In this document: positions 46,653 to 56,251 of the stretch, piece after piece
Position numbering within the stretch: position 1 is the stretch's first letter
Layout: every line of letters begins with the position of its first letter
Source: Arenibacter certesii DSM 19833
GTDB lineage: Bacteria; Bacteroidota; Bacteroidia; Flavobacteriales; Flavobacteriaceae
DNA length: 64,000 nucleotides
Assembly: GCF_000429545.1 (NCBI RefSeq)
Contig: NZ_AUCB01000016.1
Span: 1 to 64,000, forward strand
Direction: 5' to 3'
Notes under the pieces: generated by a model
What the model was told of the DNA's origin: nothing
What the model saw: the letters and a program-made list of their open reading frames with translations, nothing else
The model's database searches: none
Program-made: the position numbers and the translations under genes

Positions 46653-46781
46653 ATGGGAAAAGGAGATAAGAAATCTAAAAGGGGTAAAATAATTAATGGA
46701 ACCTATGGTACCAGACGAAAACGAAAAATAAAAAGAAAGCCTAGTGTAGAGGAAAAGATTAATGTGGAGAAAAAAAAGTAA
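46653..46781 (+). CDS. 30S ribosomal protein bTHX
   Basis: A 42-residue, strongly basic protein: MGKGDKKSKRGKIINGTYGT, then RRKRKIKRKP. The conserved opening GKGDKKSKRGKI is the mark of the THX family, which sits at the top of the 30S head in Thermus and is widespread in Bacteroidota. The acidic/basic tail (SVEEKINVEKKK) is an extension of unknown value. It lies alone between pyc (minus strand, divergent) and a convergent lipoprotein gene, and is too short for most gene finders. Confidence 0.9.
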   Translation: MGKGDKKSKRGKIINGTYGTRRKRKIKRKPSVEEKINVEKKK

Positions 46782-46805
46782 ATAGAATATAGATTCTGAA
46801 AAGGA

Positions 46806-47168
46806 TTAATCTATTCTAAAATTCAATTCTATCTCACCCTCTTCAGAAATAGTGAGCCCATAAGTGTAAAAACCATCTTTTAATGGAGATTCTCCAACAT
46901 AGTCGATTGGTTGCAATGTGTAATTTTCGCTCCCTACTATTATATTAATATAGGAGTAATTATAGGCAGTTTCATATTCCAAATATTTTGAAAAAGATCC
47001 AGCAGCGATATTTTTATGCACTTTGCTAGAACTACCAACCTCCACAACATCAAAATGGACACTGCTTTCGTTCTTTACCCTAATATGAACCCCCTCAAGA
47101 TTGTCATCACGATCCGTACAACCCATATTAAGAACTATAGTCAATATAAACAAAGCACACTTTTTCAT
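46806..47168 (-). CDS. Small lipoprotein, unknown function
   Basis: A 120-residue exported protein. The signal peptide ends at a lipobox (VLNMGC), so Cys17 should be lipidated. The rest forms a single small beta-rich domain (VHIRVKNESSVHFDVVEVGS, ending EEGEIELNFRID). I do not recognise a family. It stands 24 bases from the bTHX gene (convergent) and 61 bases from yaaA. Confidence 0.7.
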   Translation of the reverse strand: MKKCALFILTIVLNMGCTDRDDNLEGVHIRVKNESSVHFDVVEVGSSSKVHKNIAAGSFSKYLEYETAYNYSYINIIVGSENYTLQPIDYVGESPLKDGFYTYGLTISEEGEIELNFRID

Positions 47169-47229
47169 TTTATATTTTATTTATGGAAAACGGTTTGAAA
47201 ACTATGAGTATTATTAGGTAGAACATTAC

Positions 47230-47991
47230 CTATCGGATAAATACAGGCTGATTTTCCTTTAAGGTATGCGCCTTGCTAAATAGATATCCATCTTTATCAA
47301 ACCCTCTTACATCGTCCAATGTTTTGGCATTGGAATCCAATAAATATCGCACCATAGATCCCCTTGCCTTCTTGGCATAAAAGCTGATTATCTTTAAATT
47401 ATCATTTTTCCAATCTTTAAAAATAGGAGTGATTACAGGTACTTTTAGCTTTTTTTCTTCCAAAGCACTATAATATTCATTACTTGCCAAATTTATAAAC
47501 AGCTCGTCCTCTTGCAATTCCGAATTCAGGTGATCAGTAAGTTGTTTTTTCCAAAATTCGTATAGATTTTTTTTCCTGCCCACCTTTAAAGAGGTTCCCA
47601 TTTCCAATCTGTAGGGCTGCATAAGATCCAATGGCCTAAGAATCCCATATAGTCCCGACAGGATACGAAGTTGTCCTTGTAATTGTGTCATTTTTTCAGG
47701 AGCAATGGTATAGGCATCCAAACCTTGATAAACGTCGCCGCTAAAGGCATAAATTGCCTGCCTTGCATTTTCAAGGCTAAAGGGTGTAGAAAAAGATTGG
47801 TTCCGCTCCCAATTAAGTTGGGCCAATTTATCCGATATTCCCATTAATTCCGATAAGGCTATGGGCTTTTTCTTCTTCAACACTTTATTTAATTGAACGG
47901 CATGGTCTAGAAATAAAGGTTGAGAAAAATCATTTATGGGTAATTTAGTTTCAAGATCCAACGACTTCGCCGGGGAAATAACAATCTTCAT
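47230..47991 (-). CDS. yaaA: Peroxide stress protein YaaA
   Basis: A 253-residue protein of the UPF0246 family. It opens MKIVISPAKSLDLETKLP and contains FSTPFSLENARQAIYAFSGD and SGLYGILRPLDLMQPYRLEM, the family hallmarks. In E. coli YaaA lowers free iron during peroxide stress and binds DNA. Length is normal (about 250-258). It is transcribed alone or with the rluD unit 90 bases upstream; no terminator is seen between them. Confidence 0.95.
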   Translation of the reverse strand: MKIVISPAKSLDLETKLPINDFSQPLFLDHAVQLNKVLKKKKPIALSELMGISDKLAQLNWERNQSFSTPFSLENARQAIYAFSGDVYQGLDAYTIAPEKMTQLQGQLRILSGLYGILRPLDLMQPYRLEMGTSLKVGRKKNLYEFWKKQLTDHLNSELQEDELFINLASNEYYSALEEKKLKVPVITPIFKDWKNDNLKIISFYAKKARGSMVRYLLDSNAKTLDDVRGFDKDGYLFSKAHTLKENQPVFIR

Positions 47992-48080
47992 TCTTCAATA
48001 TTTTACAAATAATCCAATCTATATACTCACCACTGCAATCCCATCCATCTAAAAAAAAACTAGTGGGGCTTTAAGCAGCG

Positions 48081-49112
48081 TTATTCTGTCTGACTGTGTT
48101 GGGCATAATGCCTCCATTTTTCAATGCACTGTGCCATATCGTCCGGTATTTCGGAATCGAACCTCATATACTCTCCAGATACAGGATGTACAAATCCTAG
48201 TGTTTTTGCATGCAGCGCTTGTCTTGGTAGAAGTTTAAAAGCATTATCTACAAATTGTTTGTATTTCGTAAATTTAGTTCCCTTCAAGATTTTCTCACCA
48301 CCATATCGCTCATCATTGAACAAGGTATGGCCAATATGCTTTAAATGCACTCTTATCTGGTGTGTTCTTCCCGTTTCTAGATTACAGGAAATAAGGGTTA
48401 CAAACCCCAATCGCTCTAGCACCTTAAAATGGGTAACTGCTTCCTTTCCCTGATCCCCTTCTGGGAACACCATCATCTGCAATCTGTTTTTCGGATTTCT
48501 TGCAATATGCCCCTCTATAGTTCCTTTATCTTCCGCTACATTTCCCCATACCAACGCAATATATTCGCGCTCACTAGATTTATCAAAAAACTGTTTGGCC
48601 AGATGCGTCATAGCCGCTTCCGTCTTTGCCACTACCAATAGCCCAGAGGTATCCTTATCTATCCTATGGACCAATCCTGGACGGTCATCGCTATTCTTCG
48701 GCAAATTCCCTTGATGATATAGTAGGGCATTGATCAATGTCCCCGAATAATTACCGTGACCAGGGTGCACCACCATTCCAGCCGGCTTGTTCACCACCAA
48801 AAGAACATCGTCCTCATAGACAATATCCAATGGGATGTTTTCTGGAGTTAATAATAATTCGTGTGGTGGATGCGGAAACATTACACGTATATGGTCCCCG
48901 GCTTTAACCCTATAATTTTGTTTTACCGAAGCCCCATTCACCCATATATTCCCGTCTTTTGCTGCGTGTTGGATTTGATTCCTAGTAGCATTTTCAATGA
49001 AATTCATTAAAAACTTATCTACTCTTAATGGGTCTTGGCCTTTTGATGCTACAAAACTATGGTGTTCAAAAAGGTCATCCTCATTTAATTCATAATCGTC
49101 GTTTTCTACCAT
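48081..49112 (-). CDS. rluD: RluD-type 23S rRNA pseudouridine synthase
   Basis: A 343-residue enzyme with an N-terminal S4 RNA-binding domain (about 25-80: RVDKFLMNFIENATRNQIQH) and a RluA-family catalytic domain. The catalytic Asp is in GLVHRIDKDTSGLLVVAKTE (about 145). The final motif RTHQIRVHLKHIGH is also typical. RluD modifies helix 69 of 23S rRNA; the paralogue RluC cannot be excluded without comparison. It starts 2 bases after the PASTA gene stop. Confidence 0.9.
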   Translation of the reverse strand: MVENDDYELNEDDLFEHHSFVASKGQDPLRVDKFLMNFIENATRNQIQHAAKDGNIWVNGASVKQNYRVKAGDHIRVMFPHPPHELLLTPENIPLDIVYEDDVLLVVNKPAGMVVHPGHGNYSGTLINALLYHQGNLPKNSDDRPGLVHRIDKDTSGLLVVAKTEAAMTHLAKQFFDKSSEREYIALVWGNVAEDKGTIEGHIARNPKNRLQMMVFPEGDQGKEAVTHFKVLERLGFVTLISCNLETGRTHQIRVHLKHIGHTLFNDERYGGEKILKGTKFTKYKQFVDNAFKLLPRQALHAKTLGFVHPVSGEYMRFDSEIPDDMAQCIEKWRHYAQHSQTE

Positions 49113-49114
49113 AG

Positions 49115-49702
49115 TTATTCCGAATCTGCCTTTATTTGAGCCCTATCAGAGATATTTCCATTACCACAAACTAATTCTATCTTGGAAGTTTTTGGTAATT
49201 TATCTCCAGGCTTTATATATTTTCCCTTGTATTTTATTTGGTACACCATATCCTTTCCCAACTCGTCAATATAAGTAACGCGCTCCACATCCAATCCTAC
49301 CGCCTTAAGCATAGAACTGGCATTTCTTTGGGTTACTTGAATAATATTGGGAATAGTAACTTTTTTATATCCTGACGGATTTACCGTAATATATATTTTC
49401 CTGCCTTCCTTAACCTTACTACCGGCTAGCGGATTCTGATCTATTATAGAGAATCGGGGGTAAGACGGATTATAATTAGCGGAATCTAATACAGAAAACC
49501 GCAAGCCCGACTTATCTATTAAGGATCTGGTTTCCGTTACAGAGAGCCCAGCCAAATCTGGAACTTCAACAAACTGTCCATGATTGGTAGTTTTCTTTAA
49601 CCATTGCATAGCACCAAAGACCACTAATACCAAAACCAATATTGCAAGTCCCAACTGTATTAATAAAGTCTTACTAAATAAAAATTTGAAAAAGTTCCGC
49701 AT
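49115..49702 (-). CDS. PASTA domain membrane protein
   Basis: A 195-residue protein. I place the start at the ATG at 49702 (MRNFFKFLFSKTLLIQLGLA), which gives an N-terminal transmembrane anchor at about 10-35; the frame is open for 21 more codons upstream, and a minus-strand TATCTTTG box (49729-49722) lies in that stretch, supporting the shorter form. Two PASTA repeats follow (VPDLAGLSVTETRSLIDKSG and IPNIIQVTQRNASSMLKAVG), with a third partial unit. PASTA modules bind peptidoglycan-like or beta-lactam-like ligands. The setting, next to rluD and divergent from ddl, is conserved in Flavobacteriia. Confidence 0.9.
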   Translation of the reverse strand: MRNFFKFLFSKTLLIQLGLAILVLVLVVFGAMQWLKKTTNHGQFVEVPDLAGLSVTETRSLIDKSGLRFSVLDSANYNPSYPRFSIIDQNPLAGSKVKEGRKIYITVNPSGYKKVTIPNIIQVTQRNASSMLKAVGLDVERVTYIDELGKDMVYQIKYKGKYIKPGDKLPKTSKIELVCGNGNISDRAQIKADSE

Positions 49703-49888
49703 AATTAATTTTCTTGAACAGCAAAGATAGAAAACCGAATGCTTTTTTCTTTGTTTTGAATGCATGATATTTGCCGATTCAAATTAAAGAGTTAAAAACA
49801 CTAAGAAACAACCCAATCCAGATTATAACGGCAACAGGAAAATAGGCATTGCACCGCTTAGCAATCAGGAACATTTAATTTTTATAGG

Positions 49889-50872
49889 ATGAAAAAAAAC
49901 ATTGCCATTATTATGGGTGGCTATTCTAGCGAGTATGGAATTTCCCTGATGAGTGGGGATGTGGTTTTCCAAAATTTAAATAAGGAGAAATTTAACGCCT
50001 ACAAAATTCACATCCTTGAAGAAAAGTGGGTCCTAGTGGATGAAAACAATGAAGAGCATTTGGTTAACAAAAATGACTTTTCAGTAAATTTGGGCTCCCA
50101 TAAACTGACATTTGATTGTGTTTTTAATGCTATACACGGTACACCGGGCGAGGATGGCATTATGCAAGCTTATTTTCATCTTATAGGCATTCCTCAGACA
50201 TCCTGCGATTACTATCAAGCTGCGCTTACCTTTAACAAGCGAGACCTTTTAAGCGTACTAAAACCGTACGGAATTAAGTCGGCCACCTCTTATTACCTCA
50301 ATAAAGGCGATAAGATAGTCGCCGAGGATATTATAAAAAAAGTGGGGTTACCCTGTTTTGTAAAGGCCAATAAGGCTGGATCCAGTTTTGGCATCACCAA
50401 AGTTTATCAAATAGAAGAAATGCCTGAAGCCATCAAAACCGCCTTTTTAGAGGATGATGAAATTCTTGTAGAATCATTTTTGGATGGTACAGAAGTATCG
50501 GTAGGGGTTATCCAACATCAAGGAAAAACGAAAGTGCTTCCGATAACCGAAATCGTTTCTGAAAATGATTTTTTTGATTATTCCGCAAAATATAAAGGAG
50601 AAGCCCAAGAAATTACTCCAGCCAGAATTTCCAAAGTACAGGAACAAAATGTAGTCCGAGTCGCTAAGTTGGCTTATGACACTCTGAAAATGAAGGGATA
50701 TTCTAGAAGTGAGTTTATTTTTGTAGGGGACGAACCGTACATGTTAGAAATGAACACCACCCCTGGCTTGACCAATGAAAGTATTTTACCACAACAGGCA
50801 GCTGCGGCAGGTATCTCGCTATCAGAACTCTTTGAAAGTGCTATTTGGCAAGCTTTGGAAGAAAAGAAGTAA
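49889..50872 (+). CDS. ddl: D-alanine--D-alanine ligase
   Basis: A 327-residue ATP-grasp enzyme that joins two D-alanines for peptidoglycan. It opens KKNIAIIMGGYSSEYGISLM, with HGTPGEDGIMQAYFHLIGIP, CFVKANKAGSSFGITKV and the C-terminal metal-binding segment YMLEMNTTPGLTNESILPQQ. Length is standard for DdlB. It diverges from the PASTA gene and stands 93 bases before coaD. Confidence 0.97.
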   Translation: MKKNIAIIMGGYSSEYGISLMSGDVVFQNLNKEKFNAYKIHILEEKWVLVDENNEEHLVNKNDFSVNLGSHKLTFDCVFNAIHGTPGEDGIMQAYFHLIGIPQTSCDYYQAALTFNKRDLLSVLKPYGIKSATSYYLNKGDKIVAEDIIKKVGLPCFVKANKAGSSFGITKVYQIEEMPEAIKTAFLEDDEILVESFLDGTEVSVGVIQHQGKTKVLPITEIVSENDFFDYSAKYKGEAQEITPARISKVQEQNVVRVAKLAYDTLKMKGYSRSEFIFVGDEPYMLEMNTTPGLTNESILPQQAAAAGISLSELFESAIWQALEEKK

Positions 50873-50965
50873 CTTTACGGAAATTTTGAATGTAAAGAAT
50901 TTACCTACATTAATATTCCTATGTTCATCGTAACAGTGTAATGCTCACTATATTAATCCGAAAGA

Positions 50966-51424
50966 ATGAAAAGACGCGCAATTTTTCCAGGATCATTTGA
51001 CCCTTTAACATTGGGACATTACGATATTATTCAACGTGGCATAACCCTATTTGACGAATTGATTATCGCCATTGGAGTAAACACGGATAAAAATTATATG
51101 TTTTCCCTAGAAGAACGCAAACGTTTTATTTCAGAAGCTTTTGAAGGAGAGCCCAAAATAAAAGTGCTTACCTATGAAGGGTTAACGGTAGATTTTTGCA
51201 AAAAAATGGATGCTCAATTTATTCTAAGGGGACTCAGAAATCCTGGGGATTTCGAATTTGAAAAAGCTATTGCCCATACTAATCGAAAACTATCAGAAAT
51301 TGAGACTGTTTTCCTACTAACTTCATCAGGAAAATCTTATATTAGCTCTTCTATTGTAAGAGATGTAATACGAAATGGAGGGGATTACACCGGCTTGGTA
51401 CCCGATTCAGTTCGCGTAAACTGA
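50966..51424 (+). CDS. coaD: Phosphopantetheine adenylyltransferase
   Basis: A 152-residue enzyme of CoA synthesis that adds AMP to 4'-phosphopantetheine. The nucleotidyltransferase motif FPGSFDPLTLGHYDIIQRG (with the T/HxGH histidine) is at about 8-26, and RGLRNPGDFEFEKAIAHTNR and SYISSSIVRDVIRNGGD are typical. It forms hexamers in other bacteria. Transcribed from the + strand with ddl 93 bases upstream. Confidence 0.97.
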   Translation: MKRRAIFPGSFDPLTLGHYDIIQRGITLFDELIIAIGVNTDKNYMFSLEERKRFISEAFEGEPKIKVLTYEGLTVDFCKKMDAQFILRGLRNPGDFEFEKAIAHTNRKLSEIETVFLLTSSGKSYISSSIVRDVIRNGGDYTGLVPDSVRVN

Positions 51425-51531
51425 ACGAATCCCTCCATATTAATATTTACACCACTTAAATAGAGCAATTCACAACAAACAATTCTATACTTGGTAGGAA
51501 TAAAATAATATTGCATTAAATTAATATATTG

Positions 51532-53382
51532 ATGTTTAGGAATACTCCAGTCATTATCAACCAATTTCTACTTAAGCAGTTGCCCAAAGCAACTGCATTA
51601 ATTGATAGGGATTTTAAGGTTGTTTTTGCATCCGATAAATGGGTCGAGGAGTTTAACTTGTCTACTAGGGATATTTTGAATGAGAATATCCAGGACCTAT
51701 TAGGCCTCAACAGCGATCAATGGATAAATGCTGTACTCGGTTGTTTTAAGGGAAAAACATCAGACAGCTTTCAGGAAAATTACACTACCATAGAACATGG
51801 AACAAGATGGTTTCAATGGGACATGCTTCCTTGGTATAACGAAGACGAGAACATAATAGGAGCAATTATCCAAGCAGAGGATATTACCTTACACGCCAAT
51901 AACGAACAAAAACTTGAACAACTCCAATTTATCCTAAAAGAAACCGTTGAAATAGGAAAGATTGGAAATTGGGAATATAAGCAGTCTCAAGATATTTTTA
52001 CCTCTTGTTCCATGATCAATACCATATTGGAAATAGAGGAAAACTCCAAGTTAACCTTGGATGAGTATATTGAATTTTACAAGATAGGATACAATAGAAA
52101 CACCTTATCAATGGCCATCTTTTCCGCTATGGAAAACAAACGCGCTTGGAACGAAAAATTACAGCTGATAACGGCAAAGGGAAATCAGAGATGGGTAAAT
52201 GTTTCCGGAAAACCCCTATATAACAGCGGGAAGTATGTTGGTATAATTGGTATCGTTCAAGATATTACCGACTATGTGCTAAAAGAACATCAAACAAAAA
52301 CCAGTGAACACCTTTTAAAGACTCTAATCAATAATATTCCACTTCAAATCTATATCAAGGATACTGAATCCAAAAAAATATTAGCCAATAGAATGGAGTT
52401 GGATCACTGTGGGATAAGCAATGAAATTGATATTATTGGGAAGGACGATTTTGATATTTATGACAAAGAATTAGCGCAAAAATATAGGAATGAAGATTTA
52501 GAGGTCATGATTTCCCAAACTCCAATGATCAATAAGGAATTACGTCATAAAAATCCCGACGGGTCTAGCAGCTATTTCCTAAGTTCCAAAATACCATTAA
52601 AAGGCACAAATGGGGAAACCACAGGATTGGTTGGTATTACCATGGACATTTCCGAAATAAAACAAAAGGAGAAAGACTTAAAAAATCTTATCAACGTTAC
52701 CTCGCTACAAAATAAAAAACTGTTAAACTTTGCACATATTATATCGCACAATCTGCGATCGCATTCGGCCAATTTTTCCATGTTATTGGAGTTTTTGATC
52801 GCAGAACAAGAAGAAGCGGAGCGCCAAAAAATTGTAGGTATGTTAACGGATGCCTCCAATAACCTAATGGAAACACTTCATACTTTAAATGATATAGTGA
52901 CCATTAATTCAGAATCTGCTACTAGCAAGGTAGAGGTGGATTTAAACATACAAGTAAATAAAGTCCTGAATAATTTAAATTCACTTTTAGAAGAGAATAA
53001 GGCAACTGTTATCACGGATATTCCAATAGGTACTCGCATACACGTAATCCCCAGCTACCTGAACAATATTCTGACCCAAATTATCTCTAATTCCATTAGG
53101 TACAAAAAACCTAATGTCAATCCCTTAATAAAGCTTGGTCTAAGCTATGTACAAAATTACACGGTACTAAGTATTGAAGATAATGGACTGGGATTGGACA
53201 TGAAGAAATATGGCGAAAAATTATTTGGTATGTACAAAACATTCCATGATAACCAGGATACTAAAGGGTTGGGGCTATTTATTGTCAAGAATCAGATCGA
53301 AACTATGGACGGAAAAGTAAATGCTCACAGTCAGGTTGGAGAAGGAACCACATTAAATTTATATTTCAATGAGGAAAATTAA
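51532..53382 (+). CDS. PAS-containing histidine kinase, cytosolic
   Basis: A 616-residue kinase with no transmembrane segment. I start it at the ATG at 51532, one codon after a TTG. Three PAS-type regions are suggested, about 15-125 (ATALIDRDFKVVFASDKWVE), 130-245 and 255-380 (SSYFLSSKIPLKGTNGETTG). The dimerisation H-box, FAHIISHNLRSHSANFSML, is near residue 400-420, with the HNLRSH form common in Bacteroidota. The ATPase domain shows IISNSIRYKK (N box), ENDNGLGLD-type G1 (IEDNGLGLDMKKYGEKLFGM) and KGLGLFIVKNQIETMDGKV. It overlaps the response regulator gene by 14 bases. The signal is unknown. Confidence 0.9.
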   Translation: MFRNTPVIINQFLLKQLPKATALIDRDFKVVFASDKWVEEFNLSTRDILNENIQDLLGLNSDQWINAVLGCFKGKTSDSFQENYTTIEHGTRWFQWDMLPWYNEDENIIGAIIQAEDITLHANNEQKLEQLQFILKETVEIGKIGNWEYKQSQDIFTSCSMINTILEIEENSKLTLDEYIEFYKIGYNRNTLSMAIFSAMENKRAWNEKLQLITAKGNQRWVNVSGKPLYNSGKYVGIIGIVQDITDYVLKEHQTKTSEHLLKTLINNIPLQIYIKDTESKKILANRMELDHCGISNEIDIIGKDDFDIYDKELAQKYRNEDLEVMISQTPMINKELRHKNPDGSSSYFLSSKIPLKGTNGETTGLVGITMDISEIKQKEKDLKNLINVTSLQNKKLLNFAHIISHNLRSHSANFSMLLEFLIAEQEEAERQKIVGMLTDASNNLMETLHTLNDIVTINSESATSKVEVDLNIQVNKVLNNLNSLLEENKATVITDIPIGTRIHVIPSYLNNILTQIISNSIRYKKPNVNPLIKLGLSYVQNYTVLSIEDNGLGLDMKKYGEKLFGMYKTFHDNQDTKGLGLFIVKNQIETMDGKVNAHSQVGEGTTLNLYFNEEN

Positions 53383-53779
53383 TTCAATTTTCATAGTAGA
53401 TGATGATCCGATTACCGTGTACGGAATCAAAAAAATTTTAAAATCAGTTGTTAATTGCGAGGAAGTTTTAGATTTCCAAAATGGCAAAAAAGCCATTGAC
53501 CATTTGCAGGCATTAATCTTGGAGAAAAAAGAATTCCCAGACATTATATTCTTGGATATCAATATGCCTATTATGGACGGTTGGGAGTTTTTGGATGAAT
53601 TCATTAAATTCCCAATAGCAAAATCCGTCAATATAAACATTGTTAGTTCTTCCATAGACCAAAACGATATAGATAAAACTGATAGTTACAAGCCAGGCAC
53701 CCATCACCGTATTCTTTTTAACAGCAAACCCATACGCAAAGAAGAAATTACTGAAATTACCAATGCGGTCACCACTTAA
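53369..53779 (+). CDS. Single-domain response regulator
   Basis: A 136-residue CheY-like receiver. The acidic pocket is Asp11-Asp12-Asp13 (IFIVDDDPITVYG), the phosphoacceptor is Asp63 (FLDINMPIMDGWEFLDE), the switch residues are in NIVSSSIDQ and the conserved Lys is in LFNSKPIRKEEI. There is no output domain, so it must act by protein contact or as a phosphate shuttle. It overlaps the kinase by 14 bases in another frame and is the probable partner. Confidence 0.93.
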   Translation: MRKINSIFIVDDDPITVYGIKKILKSVVNCEEVLDFQNGKKAIDHLQALILEKKEFPDIIFLDINMPIMDGWEFLDEFIKFPIAKSVNINIVSSSIDQNDIDKTDSYKPGTHHRILFNSKPIRKEEITEITNAVTT

Positions 53780-53792
53780 CCCAGTGGTTTTT
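53771..53792 (+). terminator. Terminator overlapping the response-regulator stop codon
   Basis: ACCACT (53771-53776) and AGTGGT (53783-53788) form a 6-pair stem with a 6-base loop, followed by TTTT. The stop codon TAA is in the loop. The stem is short. Confidence 0.55.
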
Positions 53793-53912
53793 AGTTAACT
53801 TTGATTTATACAAAATTAAATACAATCCCTTACATCAAAATTAATTCCCATTTATTGTATTATTTCCGGGGATATTTCTTTTGATTATCAACTATAAATC
53901 AAAGTATAAAGA

Positions 53913-55658
53913 ATGAAATTCATATTTGCGCTTAGCTTGGTGCTCAGCTTAATTTCCTGCGAGACCCAAATGGAAAGTAAGACAAAGGAGATTACCACCA
54001 TTTTTGAAAAGAGCAACGGAAAAGAAACCGCAACGTACCTCCAAGCCATTGATTTCTACATTGAACTTGCCAAGGAATTTTCCGAAATAAATATTCAGAC
54101 CATAGGCTCCACTGATAGTGGCTATCCGCTACATATTGTAACTTATAACACCGAAGCCGAATTTAATTTTAATAAAATAGGCAAGGAGAAGAACGTAATC
54201 CTCATCAACAATGGAATTCATCCTGGTGAAAGCGATGGCATAGACGCTAGCATGCTATTATACCGAGATCTAGCCTTAAAGAAGATAAGGCCTCCAAAAA
54301 ACACTGTACTTGTCACTATCCCCGTTTACAATATTGGGGGTGCATTGAGCAGAAATTCCACCTCCAGGACAAACCAGAATGGTCCCAACTCCTATGGTTT
54401 TAGAGGAAATACAAAGAACTACGACCTTAATCGGGATTTTATTAAGGCGGACACAAAAAATGCACACACTTTTTCCAAAATCTTTCACCTGGTAAAGCCA
54501 GACATTTTTATAGATAATCACGTAAGCAATGGTGCAGATTATCAATATACTCTTACCCATTTATTCACTCAACATAACAAACTAGACGGTGAATTAGGGG
54601 AATACTTACACCAAGAAATGATGCCCTCGCTAGAAAAATCATTAACAGATGCAGGTTGGGACATCACCCCTTACGTTAATGTGTTTAACACTGTCCCAGA
54701 GAACGGGTTTCACCAGTTTATGGATTATCCTCGCTATTCCACCGGATACACGGCCTTATGGAATACCTTAGGGTTAATGGTAGAGACCCATATGCTAAAA
54801 CCTTACAAGCAAAGGGTAGAGGGCACCTATATATTAATGGCAAAACTAATAGACCTTGCCGAGAAGGATCACAAAAAAATAAAAAACCTAAGGGAACACT
54901 CCTTTGAAAGGTACTTGGAGAAAATGACCTATCCCCTACAATGGGCAATAGACAGCACAAAAGTCAGCCTTTTAGAGTTTAAAGGATATAGCGCAGACAC
55001 CCTTGTTAGCGAAGTAACAGGCTTGCCTAGATTAAAATACGATCAGAAAAAACCTTTCACCCAAGAAGTCACTTACCACAATTACTATACGCCTACCAAA
55101 GAAGTAGAAATACCAAAAGCATACCTAATAAAAAAAGGATGGGAAAACATCATCACTCTATTAGAAAACAATCAGATTAGTTATGAAATTTTAAAAGAAA
55201 AGAAAACCTACAATGTAGAATCGTATAAGATTGATACTTTTGAGACCTACCAAAATTCTTATGAGGGTCATTACCCACACTACAATACCAATGTTGTAGC
55301 CACACTGGAAAATATTGAATTTACCCCAGGCGATATTTTGGTTCCAACCAATCAAAAAGGATTACGATATTTAATGGAAACCTTAGAGCCCGAGGCAACA
55401 GATTCTTTTTTCAACTGGAACTTTTTTGATGTAATACTGCAGCGAAAAGAAGGATTTTCCCCTTATGTCTTTGAGGATATAGCCTTAGCAACCTTAAAAA
55501 AAGACTCAAAACTAAAGTCGGCTTTTATTCTAAAAAAGGAGAGGGACAGTCTTTTCGCAAGCAATTGGTATGCACAATTAGATTGGATCTATAAGCGATC
55601 CAAGCATTACGACCCCCACTTTATGCAATATCCGGTTTACCGGGTCCTTAAAGATTAG
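53913..55658 (+). CDS. M14 family metallocarboxypeptidase, lipoprotein
   Basis: A 581-residue exported protein. The signal peptide ends in a lipobox (SLVLSLISC), predicting a lipid-anchored enzyme. The catalytic zinc ligands fit HPGES (about 98-102: GIHPGESDGIDASML) and a later His in IDNHVSNGADYQYT; the substrate-binding NRDF is seen, and a catalytic Glu is likely in TLGLMVETHMLKPY (about 290). The C-terminal 250 residues carry no clear further motif. Metallopeptidases of this group degrade proteins or peptidoglycan outside the cell; the substrate is not known. It is convergent with the NUDIX gene, 5 bases apart. Confidence 0.9.
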   Translation: MKFIFALSLVLSLISCETQMESKTKEITTIFEKSNGKETATYLQAIDFYIELAKEFSEINIQTIGSTDSGYPLHIVTYNTEAEFNFNKIGKEKNVILINNGIHPGESDGIDASMLLYRDLALKKIRPPKNTVLVTIPVYNIGGALSRNSTSRTNQNGPNSYGFRGNTKNYDLNRDFIKADTKNAHTFSKIFHLVKPDIFIDNHVSNGADYQYTLTHLFTQHNKLDGELGEYLHQEMMPSLEKSLTDAGWDITPYVNVFNTVPENGFHQFMDYPRYSTGYTALWNTLGLMVETHMLKPYKQRVEGTYILMAKLIDLAEKDHKKIKNLREHSFERYLEKMTYPLQWAIDSTKVSLLEFKGYSADTLVSEVTGLPRLKYDQKKPFTQEVTYHNYYTPTKEVEIPKAYLIKKGWENIITLLENNQISYEILKEKKTYNVESYKIDTFETYQNSYEGHYPHYNTNVVATLENIEFTPGDILVPTNQKGLRYLMETLEPEATDSFFNWNFFDVILQRKEGFSPYVFEDIALATLKKDSKLKSAFILKKERDSLFASNWYAQLDWIYKRSKHYDPHFMQYPVYRVLKD

Positions 55659-55663
55659 CTTAC

Positions 55664-56251
55664 CTATTCTTCAAACAAAATTCTAATATTTGCATAGGAA
55701 TTTTCCAACGCTTTTTTAATTTTCCCTGGCCCCTTCCATTTCACTTTTTCAATGCCTTCACTGGCTTCTCCCACCAATTCTCCCTTATAATTGGTTCTCA
55801 TGGCGAACCAATGCACCTCTTTTAATTTATAACCACCATTCCTTTTAAAAATGTGATAGGTAGTCTTTAGAAAGTTTTCAATTTTAAGCCCTTTCACACC
55901 TGTTTCCTCCTCCACTTCCCTAAGAGCGCACTCCTCTATAGTCTCTCCTTTGTCCAGTTTGCCTTTTGGAAGGTCCCATTTCCCTTCCCTATAAATAAAG
56001 AGCACTTTACCCTCTTTATTGGTCACCACACCCCCTGCAGCGACCACCAAAGGTATTTTTTTAGCAAATTTCTTTAATATTTCCTCTTTATTTGGATGAT
56101 AAATAAAAGCTTCTTTTAGCTTTTTTGAAGCCAAGGAGCTGATAGCCTCATTAATAGAGGAAGCATTTAACAAGAAATATTTATTGTTGGTGGCGTCAGA
56201 CAATTTATTTGTTAAAATCAAAGGTGACTCATTAACAAAAACTTTATACAT
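55664..56251 (-). CDS. NUDIX hydrolase
   Basis: A 195-residue enzyme with an N-terminal extension of about 65 residues before the NUDIX fold. I start at the ATG at 56251 (MYKVFVNESPLIL); the longer frame to 56374 would overlap pyrE and starts with an atypical sequence. The Nudix box reads GKLDKGETIEECALREVEEETGVKGL, complete with the catalytic Glu residues. Substrates of this group include nucleoside diphosphate derivatives; the exact one is unknown. The ATG is 7 bases from the divergent pyrE ATG. Confidence 0.92.
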   Translation of the reverse strand: MYKVFVNESPLILTNKLSDATNNKYFLLNASSINEAISSLASKKLKEAFIYHPNKEEILKKFAKKIPLVVAAGGVVTNKEGKVLFIYREGKWDLPKGKLDKGETIEECALREVEEETGVKGLKIENFLKTTYHIFKRNGGYKLKEVHWFAMRTNYKGELVGEASEGIEKVKWKGPGKIKKALENSYANIRILFEE

